Below, in pieces: positions 8,960 through 18,924 of a DNA stretch of 64,000 bases. The DNA comes from Strigamia acuminata. Its lineage: Eukaryota > Arthropoda > Chilopoda > Geophilomorpha > Linotaeniidae. The position numbers and the translations under genes are program-made. Within the stretch, counting starts at the first letter, position 1. Each line of letters opens with the position of its first letter. The notes beneath the pieces are model-generated. The model was not told the origin of the DNA and made no database searches. It saw nothing but the letters and a program-made list of their open reading frames with translations. The stretch is from the NCBI GenBank assembly GCA_949358305.1, contig OX442317.1, forward strand, positions 308,001-372,000, written 5' to 3'.

Positions 8960-11947
8960 ATGGCGACGACCGCATTGCTAAGAGAAATCCGTCTTGAACA
9001 GATCGAGAAATCCGAAGCAAAATTCGGCAAATACACCAAAAATCCGGAATTGTTTTTAGGGTAAAGTAATTTAACTTAACACGTATTGATTTAAAAACGC
9101 AAAAGTAAGCACAAATAATTTTAAAAGTAAAAAAAAGCGCCATAATTTACGCGGTCTTAACGAAAAAATCGAAGCAAACAAACCAAATTATATTTTTACA
9201 TTTTAAAATTGACAAGGACATGTGCTTATTTTTTGTTGTTGCAAGAATTGTTGTCTTAAATTTTTTATTTTTTCTATATGTTTAAAAAAAAACTGATATT
9301 TATCAGAAGCAGAACGAAAACTGGCATTGGGTTATTGAAGATCGCTAAACGAGTTTACGGTTTGTATGAAAAAAATGACGATGATAAAAAGATCCTTCCT
9401 CGGCTGATGATCGATGGATTCGATGACGAGCAAATTTGGCAGCAGATCGAAATCGATAATTGCGCGTGCAAAAATCGACTCATCAAACGTGTGGTGGAAT
9501 TAGCGACGAGAAAAACATCGTCCGAACGTCAAACCGACAGAAAACAAGCACGAGATGAAAGCGAAAACGAATCATTACTCCAAAGCAAAGAAGAAGAAGA
9601 AGAAATAAAAACGACAAAAAACGTTAACAAGAAAATAATTCGTCGCAAACCCGAAAGGAAATCCGCAGTGGACGATCATTTTTTTTAAGTTGTCCGAGAT
9701 GGAGGAGTTCCACGAAGCAGAAGAGAGCAAAATGGAAGGTGCAAAGCCGAGTGATGACGAATCAATCGATTATTTTGAAGATACTGCAGATTTTGAAGAT
9801 GAAGATGTCGATAGTGATGACGATGTAAGAAAAAAAATCGAAAAAAATTTTTTTTTTTAAATTTGAAATTGTTTTTTTGGGTGTTATTAATTCTTGGTTA
9901 TTAGTGGAGTTTATCCAATTTGAAGTTGTTCATAAAAAGCAGCTGTAGCTGACACTTGTTATTGGGCAGGTAAATTATGGTCAATTTTGTTTTTGTTACG
10001 GCACGCCAAGTGGAGTCGAGAGTTCGACTGATTTAATTAGTCGTGTGAGGGAACGGGATTTTTATTGGATGGCATAAATTCAGGGTAAATTAATAAAAGA
10101 GTTTTGATTTTTATTTTCTTTTTATTTTTAAGCTTACGAAGAAAAAGTACAAGTACGACGATTTTTTCGATGATGTTGGCGAGGACGATAACGCGGCGAC
10201 GAAGATGAAAGATTTGGGTAAGAAATTTGAGTTTTTGTCGCTGTAAGTTTGATTACAGTAATTTAAAGTTTTCAATTTATTTTTCGTTTTGAATTGTTTA
10301 CTCGAGACTTTGTGATCCGTCCGATCGTATTTCTTGTTGTTTTTAAAATGTTGCTCTTGTGGAACTTAATGCTGCAGCTTCCTGAATCGATTTTTTCTTC
10401 AAAATAACAAAATAACAAAAAAAAAAACATTAATATTAATTGAATAAAATCGGAATTGCGGATTTGCAGCAATCCTTGTTTTTGTCGGGCGGGCGGGAGC
10501 TTAGAGATAAGATGATTTCTTTTTTCTTTTCTTTTATTTTCTGATTTTTTTTCCAACTCATCCGTCATGTGTGCAATGCGATCATCTGCAAAGAAAAGAT
10601 AAACCGCGCGCGATGAACTATTGGCTCGTGTCATGCTCACATTCATCATGCTGGCTGCAGATCCGTTGGCCAACACATCATTTTTATTGTGTTTTATTGT
10701 GTTTCAGAAATGAAAACGACACATTAGAGCCACGAGAAGACGAAGACGAAGATGAAGACGAGGACGATAAAAGCAAATCCACAATTGAAATTCGACAGCA
10801 GAAGGTGGAGTTGTCAGATTGTCGGATAAATGAGGAAAGTTTGGAGAAATTAATTTGTGTTTGTTATGTATTTTGATGCGCAGTTGAAGGAAAAAATTCG
10901 GGATTTGGAGGAGATTAACATGGCGGAAAAACCGTGGCAATTGAAGGGCGAGGCGACCGCTTCCGCACGACCGGAGAACAGTCTGCTGCAGGAACACGCC
11001 GTGTTTGAGCACGTGCAAAGACAAGGTCTGCGCTCGCGGATTATCAATGCTCGCTTTATTGACGTTATTTTTTTGCTTATGTTTTTGTTGGCAGTTCCCG
11101 TCATTACGGAAGAAACGACGTTAAAGCTGGAAGATTTAATCAAGCAGAGGATTAAGGATCAAGTTTGGAACGACGTTGAGCGCAAAGTGAAGCCCAAGGA
11201 GGAGCCGTTTGAATACAAGAGGAGGATCGTGTTGGATCAAGAGAAAAGCAAATTGAGTTTAGCTCAGGTCTACGAGAATGAATACAAGAAGTTGCAGCAG
11301 GTTGGGAAATAAAACAAATGTTTATCACCTTTTTTGTATTATTTAATTGTTTTTAAATTTAATTTTAGACGGAGAAAAGTGAGGAGGAGGAGTCGCCGGC
11401 ACACGTGGAAATTAAGAAGATGATGACATCTTTGTTTTACAAGTTGGACATTCTGTCCAATTTCCATTTTACACCCAAACCTGCGATGCCGGAATTGAAA
11501 ATAGTGAATAATTTGCCGGCCATTGTTCTGGAGGAAGTTGGATGCACGTTGGCGGCGAGCGGAACTCTGTTGTCACCTGCCGAAATAATGGTAAATGAGA
11601 TTTTAGAGGGAAAAAATGAGAGGAATGTTTTAACGTGTTATTTGGTTTGGTTTTTCCAGGCTCCGTCGATGGAAAAGGGTCAAAGAGAAAAGGACAAAAC
11701 GGATAAGTTGAGGGAGAGCAGTCGGAGAAAGGAGCGGGAGGCTCGCGAGAAGATCGCTAATGTTAACCCTACGAGGAACAGAAAGAATAAAGAGACAGAT
11801 CTAAAGGGACTTGTGAATAAAGTGGAAAAGGCTGAAATAAAAGACAGAAAGAAGACGCATTTATCATCGTCGGCCACGTTTAAACGGTTAAATGAAATTT
11901 CAAAGAACGATTCGTCAAAAACAAATTCAAAAAGAGTGAAACATTAA
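8960..11947 (+). CDS. MPHOSPH10: MPP10, U3 small nucleolar ribonucleoprotein component
   Basis: Eight exons: 8960-9060, 9307-9824, 10133-10217, 10728-10804, 10884-11025, 11095-11300, 11369-11590, 11660-11947, about 545 aa; the human protein is 681 aa. Diagnostic blocks are DGFDDEQIWQQIEI near the N-terminus, VDDHFF followed by KLSEME, acidic stretches, KYKYDDFFD, EKPWQLKGE, VPVITEETTLKLEDLIKQRI, KLSLAQVYENEYKKLQQ and LSNFHFTPKPAMPE. The C-terminus is Lys-rich. In the family, MPP10 pairs with IMP3/IMP4 in the small-subunit processome for 18S rRNA maturation in the nucleolus. Exon 2 holds an apparent one-base insertion in an 8-T run at 9679-9686: frame 0 ends in TAA there and the conserved continuation lies one base on. 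All other junctions are in phase. An AATAAA follows at 11993-11998. Confidence 0.92.
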
Positions 11948-12901
11948 TGAAAGAAATGTGTTTGATCGGTTATTTTGCTGAATCGGAACTTAAATAAATG
12001 CTCGAGTATGAAAGGAAATTGCTTATAACACTTATTGAGTGTCAAATTTTGTATTCTGTCATAACTATAATGTCCATACTTACATACGGAATTACGGACA
12101 CAAGCCAGAGGTTTTACACATTCAAATTTATGTTTACGTTGTGAGAAGTAGTATTTTTTCACAGAAAATTAAAGCCGATCTGAAGCGACTCCGTAGTCCG
12201 TACCATTATGTCGTTGGTAAATCGTGTAAGTTTTTTCTGTTTTTATTATTTGTTGAGTGATTTTTATACATATTTTTTTTAGATATTCGCAAAACCAATC
12301 GCTCGAGTCATTTTTTCGGAGGTTGTAACTTGGTAAGTTGATGGATCGTACAAATCTTCGAATGTTATTGTCTTGGCAAATGGACAGGGAAGGGATCACT
12401 AAATTTCGGCTTAGAAATTACGAATGAAAACTGAAGTGTTAGTGTTTCAGGCCGCCTTTGTCTCAATTTACATTTTTTGGCCTGCCATTTGAGCCTGTTT
12501 TTTTTCGGACCGAGGTAATTATAGTTATAATGTTGATTGAACATCTTCGGCAGTCGACCATAGCCGACGACTCTTGGGTAATATTTTACCTTATTTTTTT
12601 TGAGTGTTCACAAGTGTGATGTTTGTTTCCAAAATTGACTATTCGACTTTGCAAAAGTGGTCAGCATTGCAGGTATTAACTTTTACATAGCCATGGTTAT
12701 TTATACAGCATCAATCTTAAATTATCGAATAATTGAAAAAGAATAAGAAGTGGAAAAAAAATATATTTGAGGTCTCCTTACTAAACTTTTATAGTAAAGA
12801 ACTAATTAGGGTTATTTTTTGAGTTCTGTAACTCTTGATCTATTCATGGCTTATTTTGCATTTTTGCAGTGACGAATGTGCAATGTTTATTGTTTTTGTT
12901 A
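11948..12901. other. Intergenic, no gene seen
   Basis: AT-rich sequence after MPHOSPH10. It contains that gene's poly(A) signal at 11993-11998. No exon with splice support was found on either strand. Confidence 0.4.
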
Positions 12902-13330
12902 CAGGTGGAACCCCGCTATTACGAACACCATTGTACACAAGGAATTGCTCGTTGTAATGAATTTCTGATTTCAGATTGCTGCCTGCCCTATTTCTCACAT
13001 TAGAAATTAATTACATAATTTTGATTTAAAAAAAGAAGCAGAAATACAACAGGAAATGTAAACTTTATTTCCTTATCACAAACATTTTCTGTTAAAAAAC
13101 ATTTTTTTTCTCTTTTCCAAATTTCATCCCGAAAAAAAAAATAATTAAAAAAATTCTACAAACATCGAAAAATTCGTCATTATTACATATTACACTTCTC
13201 AGTGTAATATCGCTGTCTGTGATATTGGTGAGGAAATCAAATATATAATTTCACATTTATAACATTTAATAAATAAATTTAACCGTGTGTTTTGCTTCCC
13301 GACCCGTTCGTAATAGCGCGGTTTAACTTG
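12902..13330. mobile_element. Pogo/Tigger-like non-autonomous DNA transposon (MITE)
   Basis: The left end reads CAGGTGGAACCCCGCTATTA and the right end, reversed, reads CAAGTTAAACCGCGCTATTA; both continue CGAAC. A TA dinucleotide flanks each side (12900-12901 and 13331-13332), as expected for Tc1/mariner-superfamily target duplication. CAG-type ends with CCNCGCTATTACG resemble pogo/Tigger termini. The inside (about 430 bp, AT-rich) has no transposase frame. Confidence 0.72.
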
Positions 13331-13432
13331 TACGTAACAACTGAACATTGGGGTACAAAAAATAATTTGAGAATCTAGGGATTGCGAAAAGGTTAACAAC
13401 CACTGCGTTAAACAAACTGATAAACTACCGGT

Positions 13433-13510
13433 GAGCCAGAGAGACCTGATGATTAAAAATTTAATTAGTTATTTTCAAACATTTTCAAAATCGTCAGGTC
13501 TCTATGGCTC
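13433..13510. repeat. Inverted repeat able to form a hairpin
   Basis: GAGCCAGAGAGACCTGA (13433-13449) is matched in reverse complement, with one mismatch, by 13494-13510. The spacer is 44 bp and AT-rich. It sits 50 bp upstream of the DUF229 open frame. It could be a tiny MITE or a regulatory stem; I cannot tell which. Confidence 0.6.
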
Positions 13511-13558
13511 ATCTCGTACAAACGTCGGTAACGAGTATTCATATTTGCTGTCTATCTA

Positions 13559-14464
13559 ATGAGCACTTTTTCTTTTCTCTTCGACAGCAGATATTTTCTA
13601 TTTGAGATGAACAACTTTGGCTTCCGATTAATCGGCATTCTCACAACAGTCATGGGCCTCAGCATCATCTGCATAAACATCTACATCGAAAACGACCCTT
13701 CGAGCAGCCAGTTTCCAAACACCGTGACCCCAGGCTCGCCCGAAGAGTTTGCAATCTTCACTCCCGGATGCAAAATCCCAAAACTCGACCCCTACCACTC
13801 GTCGGTCCTCCAATACATCAAAGACTACAAGGACAAACACCTCGCATGCAACAGCACGCCCATGGTGCTCGCGACCGACGACCAAGCGCTCAAAATCAAC
13901 ACGAATCACCCGTCCTACAAGGCCAACACCAAATGCTACTACAAAAACATCTTCCGCGTGAACGAAAACAAAACCGCGTTCTCCAAACCACATTTACTGG
14001 ATGCCAACGGCACCACCAAAATGACCAACGATTTCGTCACGACGCAGTGTTTTAACGAACTCAACCAATCGATCAACCAAGATTTCTTCGCCTTCGTACT
14101 GGACAAACCCCGAGTGGAGGAACGATGTCGGCGGATCCTCGAACGGGACGAGCGCAACGAAACGCTGAGCGTCCTCCTGCTGGGCCTCGACTCGGTGTCG
14201 AAAAACTCGTACATCCGCCACATGAAACTGGTGGACAAACTGATCCGCAAAGAACTGACGTTCGTCGAACTGCACGGCTACAACAAGGTGGGGCTCAACA
14301 CCTACCCCAACATGCTGCCCTTCCAGACGGGCAAGATGCAGGACGAGTTCCGTTTCGACCACCGAAAAACGGACCTCAACCAACTGCCCATGGCCTGGAA
14401 GGAGTTCGAGAGGCGCGGCTACCGCACGCTCTTCGCCGAGGACTGCTCCAAGATGGCTTCGTTC
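13559..14464 (+). pseudogene. DUF229 family gene, 5' part (interrupted by the LTR element)
   Basis: Open frame of 302 codons up to the retrotransposon insertion. From ATG 13606 the protein starts MNNFGFRLIGILTTV, a single membrane segment at about residues 6-27, so probably a type II membrane protein. A Cys- and Asn-rich extracellular part follows. LLLGLDSVSKNSYIRHM is the DUF229 block resembling the alkaline phosphatase/sulfatase metal site, and YRTLFAEDCSKMASF marks the end before the break. The frame resumes at 25074 in the correct phase once one copy of GTTC is removed, which proves the insertion split this gene. DUF229 is of unknown biochemical function and is often expanded in ecdysozoans. 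Start could be 13559 or 13606; a CAG at 13588-13590 might instead be a splice acceptor. Confidence 0.8.
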
Positions 14465-15087
14465 TGTGACCAGCTGCCCCTGCGCACGGGTCGCTGCACT
14501 GCAACGGCAATGCACTTGGCGCAGCTCCAGCGCCTCTCGTATCTCGCGCAGCCTGTTGCGGTCCCCCGCAACCAGGTGGAGCTGCGGGCCTTTGGTCAAG
14601 CAGGATCGGGCCCCGGAAGTCGCCCTTCCGGAAGTGGTTGGTCCCCGTAGGGACAAGAGAGTTGTTGATCAACCAGCAAGGCGAACGGTCGCATCGCGAC
14701 CGCCTCCGAAACTGGCTGCAAAGATAACCCGAACTATCGGCGTGGCGACGTTGTCGCCCGCCGGGACCTGAGCGTCCAGTTGCGCCACGTCCGCCGGACG
14801 TTAACCGTAACTTCGGCGGCGTGGCCCAAAACCGATTACCGACCTCGTGTGTCATGGCGGCCGATGGCCGCCGTGCCACGCGGTCTGATTAGGGACGGTT
14901 CGAAGGAACCGCCGCCTTGGGAAATACACTATGGGACACTACAATCATACCCCTAGACATCTAATAAAGCCATAACTAAAACTATATTGTGTCTCCGTGT
15001 ATTTCGTGGTTTGTTTTATCGTGTGTGTTGCGTCCAGCGCCTCCGTGGCTCTCCCCCGACCACGTGGCGTCCGTCCGAACACTCACA
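14465..15087 (+). repeat. 5' LTR (623 bp)
   Basis: Begins TGTGACCAGCTGCC and ends GAACACTCACA. It is GC-rich in its first 450 bp and carries an AATAAA (in ctaataaagcc) near 14963 for transcript 3' end formation. Open frames inside it occur identically in the other LTR and show no known protein. Confidence 0.95.
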
Positions 15088-17307
15088 ATTGTGGGCCCGT
15101 CCAGGATTTTGAATTCTCTTGCGAATACTATTCTAATTTACTGATTGTGCGAAGCACAATATTAAATGAATTTTTTCTTTCAACTAGAGGGGGAAATTTC
15201 CTTGGTCATGATTGTGACAGGGGGTCAGCAGGCGAAACGGCCGCTAATCGCTGACCATTGGACCCTGATCAGACAAAAATTGGTGGCTTTGCATGTCCAG
15301 CTTGCCTGGGTACTGGCAAGCCGGGACTTACACTAGCCACACTTTCCAACGGTCTTCTATTCCTTTCTAGCTTAGCCTAAAAAACTGAGTGGTTGGGAGG
15401 GGAATATAATTCCAAACCTTCTTTATTATTTCTATTTCTTGGTGCGCAGCCCAAGTAAAAGTAATGGGACAGTCTGCAGCGTATTCAAACTCGATTCGTG
15501 GAGGAGGCGCGCTGGTGGCCACCAGCAAACCAAATCCCACGGGGGAGAAGCGGTCATATTCCAGGTGCCACGCTGCAATCACTGGTTCCATTATGGGCCG
15601 GGCGAGGAGGCGATGTTGAACTGAGCTTTGAGTGACACCAAATTTCTTGTAGGACGTTTAGTCGCTTGGATGCAGGTTGCTAGCTTAGTGGTCGCTGGCG
15701 CGGGAACAGTCACGTGCGGTGAGTTGGCGTGTAGTTGGACCCGAGTAGCAGCGAAGTGTCCGCACACATGGGAAGACTGCCTTGATTTTTGTTGCGACTC
15801 ATAATTTATGGGTTGCGTTGTGGCTGCTCAAGGCGCTCATCCGGGTTCACATCGGTCATAATCCTACCCTGTCCCGTGTACTGGTTGGTAGGCAACTGCA
15901 AGTTAACGTATTTAACCCAAGAGTTGCTGAAATTGGGACACGGACAGCAGGGAGAGCTGCCGGAGGTACGGGGATACCGATGGTGAAGTGCTCAAATGGC
16001 ACAGAGAGTTCGTTAGGGCGTAGGAACGATATCTGTGCGTTCAGGTAGCTACCAACTTTGAAAAAAGATTGGGAATCTAGCCTGTAACTTTTGTTTCTGA
16101 ATTTTATTCACTCTTGCTTGATTTCTGGGCTACTGCAGTTTGTTAAAGGACTGTGCTCGAACCACAGTCTGGAGCAATCTCTGTAATTTGGAAATTAGTT
16201 GTTTTTACATCTTTTTCATTTTTTACTTTTTCTCTAAACTTCCCTATCTATGATTTTCATGGTTTTCTTGGGACTCCACACCTGACAGCGGTAGTAATCA
16301 CCTCAAATGCCGGGTTGTATACAGCGCCAAATGGAGGGCGATATGGCTTCACAATGGCGGCTGAAGGGTGGGACCCAAGGCGACTAGGGACAGAAGATGC
16401 ATTTCCTTCTTACTTTAAGTGCAACTGACTGTTCCACAAAAAACACCATTTCATTGGGATGAACAGACATCTCAGTGTAGGCACGTTTCTGTCGAAAGGC
16501 AGCCTCGTGCAGACTGGAATGAGTCTCCGAAAGGGGTGAGCGGGCGCGTTTGTTGGTCTCTTGGGGCAGAAGAAGAGATTGCAACAATATCCCCGTAGTG
16601 TAAATATCTGCAAAAACCTTCTGCTAAAAATTGGAACTTTTTGAGTGTCTTTTAGATTAAAAAACACCCAGTATTTTGTAATTTTTTATTTTTATTTTCT
16701 TATCTTTCTTCCTCTGTTTCTTCTTGCGAGGCATCAAGAATCGGTTTGTCTGCGCGCTAGCGCGGTTTGATTTTGTTATTTGTTGCCAACAATGATAAAA
16801 TTAACTGGTTTGAAAATTTCGAAGTTCTACAGACATGATTTCGTGCTTTTTTAGGAAAGCACAAAAGTCATGTTTTTGTGGAATCAGACCATTTTGATCT
16901 GGTTCAGAACTTCTAGTTCCAAACAAATTTCTATTTTGCTTTCAAAAAAATGTTGTTTCTCTTCAGAAATGGAGAAAATTCGGCATTTATATTGGTCAAA
17001 GTTTTATTTTTTGTCAAAAAATCAAGATGGCGACCTGAAAACAATAGAAAAACATGTGGAAATCTCGGAATTTTCGAGAATGATTGGAATTTTAAATTTT
17101 GACATTTTCTTGGAACTCTGGGAAATCAATTCCATGAATTAATTTAATTTTTCTACCAATGGGAAACCAGGGGGGGGAAGTGACATCACTAATCCCTCTC
17201 CCAAGAATGGCTACTTGAGCCTAATCTCCTGTCTCCTCATTGGTCGTGACTTAATTCCACTTGTTCACCTTGCAAGCTGCGGTCCTGCTTTTGGTCACAT
17301 TGTGTCA
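15088..17307 (+). other. Retrotransposon leader with candidate primer-binding site
   Basis: Four bases after the LTR, TGGGCCCGTCCAGGAT (15092-15107) begins with the TGG expected for pairing with a tRNA 3' CCA. I could not assign the tRNA. The remaining 2.2 kb has only short frames and is long for a Gypsy leader. Near its end is CCAGGGGGGGGAAGTGACAT (about 17168-17187), a near copy of the polypurine tract/LTR junction. Confidence 0.55.
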
Positions 17308-18909
17308 ATGCCAGCGACCAGAACTGGTAAGACCACGTGGGACTCTCCTGCACCTAATTCTTTCACACCCGCAACGGATTCAGATTTGAACGACTCGGAT
17401 AACAATTCGATTGCTTCTTCAAACGACGATATGTCAAGTCCTAAAGTTAAATTGTTGGATCAAGCGATGCTTGAAACGACTTGCAACGTCTTTAATCTAG
17501 TTATCGATGATATGACAACCTACGAAGTGTGGGAAGACACGCTTCTGAAAGTAGCCGATCACTTGGTGGAACTCCAAGACAAATCGGATAGCACTATGCG
17601 TCAATTAACGCAAACGCGCACGGAATTCGGTGATATTAGCGACCGGTTAACTCATGCTTTGCAGGAGTTAGACTCTACGAAATTATCGAATGAAAGCTTG
17701 TTGAAGATGATAGCTAGTCAAAAAGCTATCGTTGACAGCGTGGTGGCGGCTGGACAATCGAATTTGAGAGCACAATCTGCAATCTCAAACACGATTTCTC
17801 CCACCGTGACAACACCAAACTCTGGATCCAGCACAGGCTCAACGCCTACGACTGGAAATCCTCTTTTTCTGGCTTGGGGAGAAAAGTTTCTTCACAAAAC
17901 TGACCAGGCTATGCCTGCTCCCAGACCAATGGATGAAGTAGAGCTAAGTAAACGAGTCAAATCCATTGGAATTGAAGCGTTTGCAGGGGACAAAACGAAA
18001 GCTAAGTCTTTCCTTATTGATTTAAAACGTTCTCTACGCTTTGCTTTGCCCTATCTGAACCAAGTGCTTGCTGAGCATTTGTTTAAGTTTTTCCGAGGAG
18101 ATGCGGCCACATGGTTCTCTTCTCATGCCAAAACGAATTGGGAGGAATTCGAACATGAATTTATCACCCATTTTCGTCCGAGCGATGCGCTGCTTTTAGC
18201 AGAAATTGCTAAAACACAGCAACTGTCTCATGAGTCTGCCACCCAAGTGGTGATAAGACTCGAGAAGTTATACGCTCAATTGACTATTCCTGTGCACGAG
18301 AGCCAGCAAATTCAAAAAGTGCTGGCAATTCTGCGCCCAGCGGCCAAGAACATGGTCGCAAATGCCATTAATTTAGAGAACACTTGGGCGTCGCTCAGGA
18401 GAGCCTGCATTGCTACGGAGGCCGCGATCATAAATCAGGAAACTGTGACAAATGCAGCAATCATTGAGGCGGCAAAAACAGAAACTGTTACGCCAATTCA
18501 AAAATCCAACCAGCAAATGGTAACAATACCAAATGCTGCGGGTGGAGATAAACCGAAATTTGTTCCGTTTGGATTGAGAAATCCAAACAATAGAACACTG
18601 TTCCCTGCGCCTAAAAATGCTGCGATAGCAGCAACAAAGGCCGCAGAAGGCAACGAGAAGGCGCTAGTCCCGAGCAATAGGCTCAAAGACTATGCGACCA
18701 AACCAAGAGTTGGCGGTTGCTGGGGCTGCGGTGGCGCACACTTTGAAAGGGATTGCCCCCTTAAAGTGGAAGCCGCTAAAGCAGCAATGGAAACAATCGC
18801 CGCTGCCCAACACAGCATGATGCAGGCTATGCTTGCAGCCAATGAATTTGGTGGCTGGCCTGAAATGTCGGGAAACGAGGAGTCGCAGTCGACAGAAACC
18901 CCCGAGTAA
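17308..18909 (+). CDS. gag: Gag of the Ty3/Gypsy element
   Basis: 533 codons from ATG 17308; the frame is open further upstream to 17215 but without an ATG. The N-terminal third is Ser/Asp-rich followed by a long helical stretch likely to be coiled coil (about residues 50-150). The middle holds the retrotransposon gag/capsid domain (FAGDKTKAKSFLIDLKRSL, then GDAATWFSS and FITHFRPSDALLLAE). One CCHC zinc knuckle, CWGCGGAHFERDC (C-X2-C-X4-H-X4-C), lies near the C-terminus for RNA binding. The frame ends TAA at 18907-18909, 46 bp into the overlap with pol. Gag forms the particle that packages element RNA in the cytoplasm. Confidence 0.92.
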   Translation: MPATRTGKTTWDSPAPNSFTPATDSDLNDSDNNSIASSNDDMSSPKVKLLDQAMLETTCNVFNLVIDDMTTYEVWEDTLLKVADHLVELQDKSDSTMRQLTQTRTEFGDISDRLTHALQELDSTKLSNESLLKMIASQKAIVDSVVAAGQSNLRAQSAISNTISPTVTTPNSGSSTGSTPTTGNPLFLAWGEKFLHKTDQAMPAPRPMDEVELSKRVKSIGIEAFAGDKTKAKSFLIDLKRSLRFALPYLNQVLAEHLFKFFRGDAATWFSSHAKTNWEEFEHEFITHFRPSDALLLAEIAKTQQLSHESATQVVIRLEKLYAQLTIPVHESQQIQKVLAILRPAAKNMVANAINLENTWASLRRACIATEAAIINQETVTNAAIIEAAKTETVTPIQKSNQQMVTIPNAAGGDKPKFVPFGLRNPNNRTLFPAPKNAAIAATKAAEGNEKALVPSNRLKDYATKPRVGGCWGCGGAHFERDCPLKVEAAKAAMETIAAAQHSMMQAMLAANEFGGWPEMSGNEESQSTETPE

Positions 18910-18924
18910 CTGACGACTGCGCTC
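18870..18924 (+). promoter_or_regulatory. Programmed -1 frameshift signal between gag and pol
   Basis: The slippery heptamer G GGA AAC (18870-18876) is in the gag frame, with gag codons TCG-GGA-AAC. Slippage by -1 gives GGG-AAA and enters the pol frame, which is open from 18864. Downstream, CGCAGTCG (18884-18891) pairs perfectly with CGACTGCG (18914-18921), extended by GAG/CTC across one bulged T. This forms a stem of about 11 bp starting 3-7 nt after the heptamer. The gag stop lies inside the loop. Confidence 0.85.

Noticed and set aside
10681-10727. Apparent second frameshift in MPHOSPH10 at the GTTTCAG acceptor (10707)
   Set aside because: Using the ACATTAG acceptor at 10727 keeps the frame, so no frameshift is needed there.
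14376-14879. 167-codon frame spanning the DUF229/5' LTR junction, and its twin in the 3' LTR
   Set aside because: Lies in GC-rich LTR sequence and recurs in the other LTR; no recognised protein.
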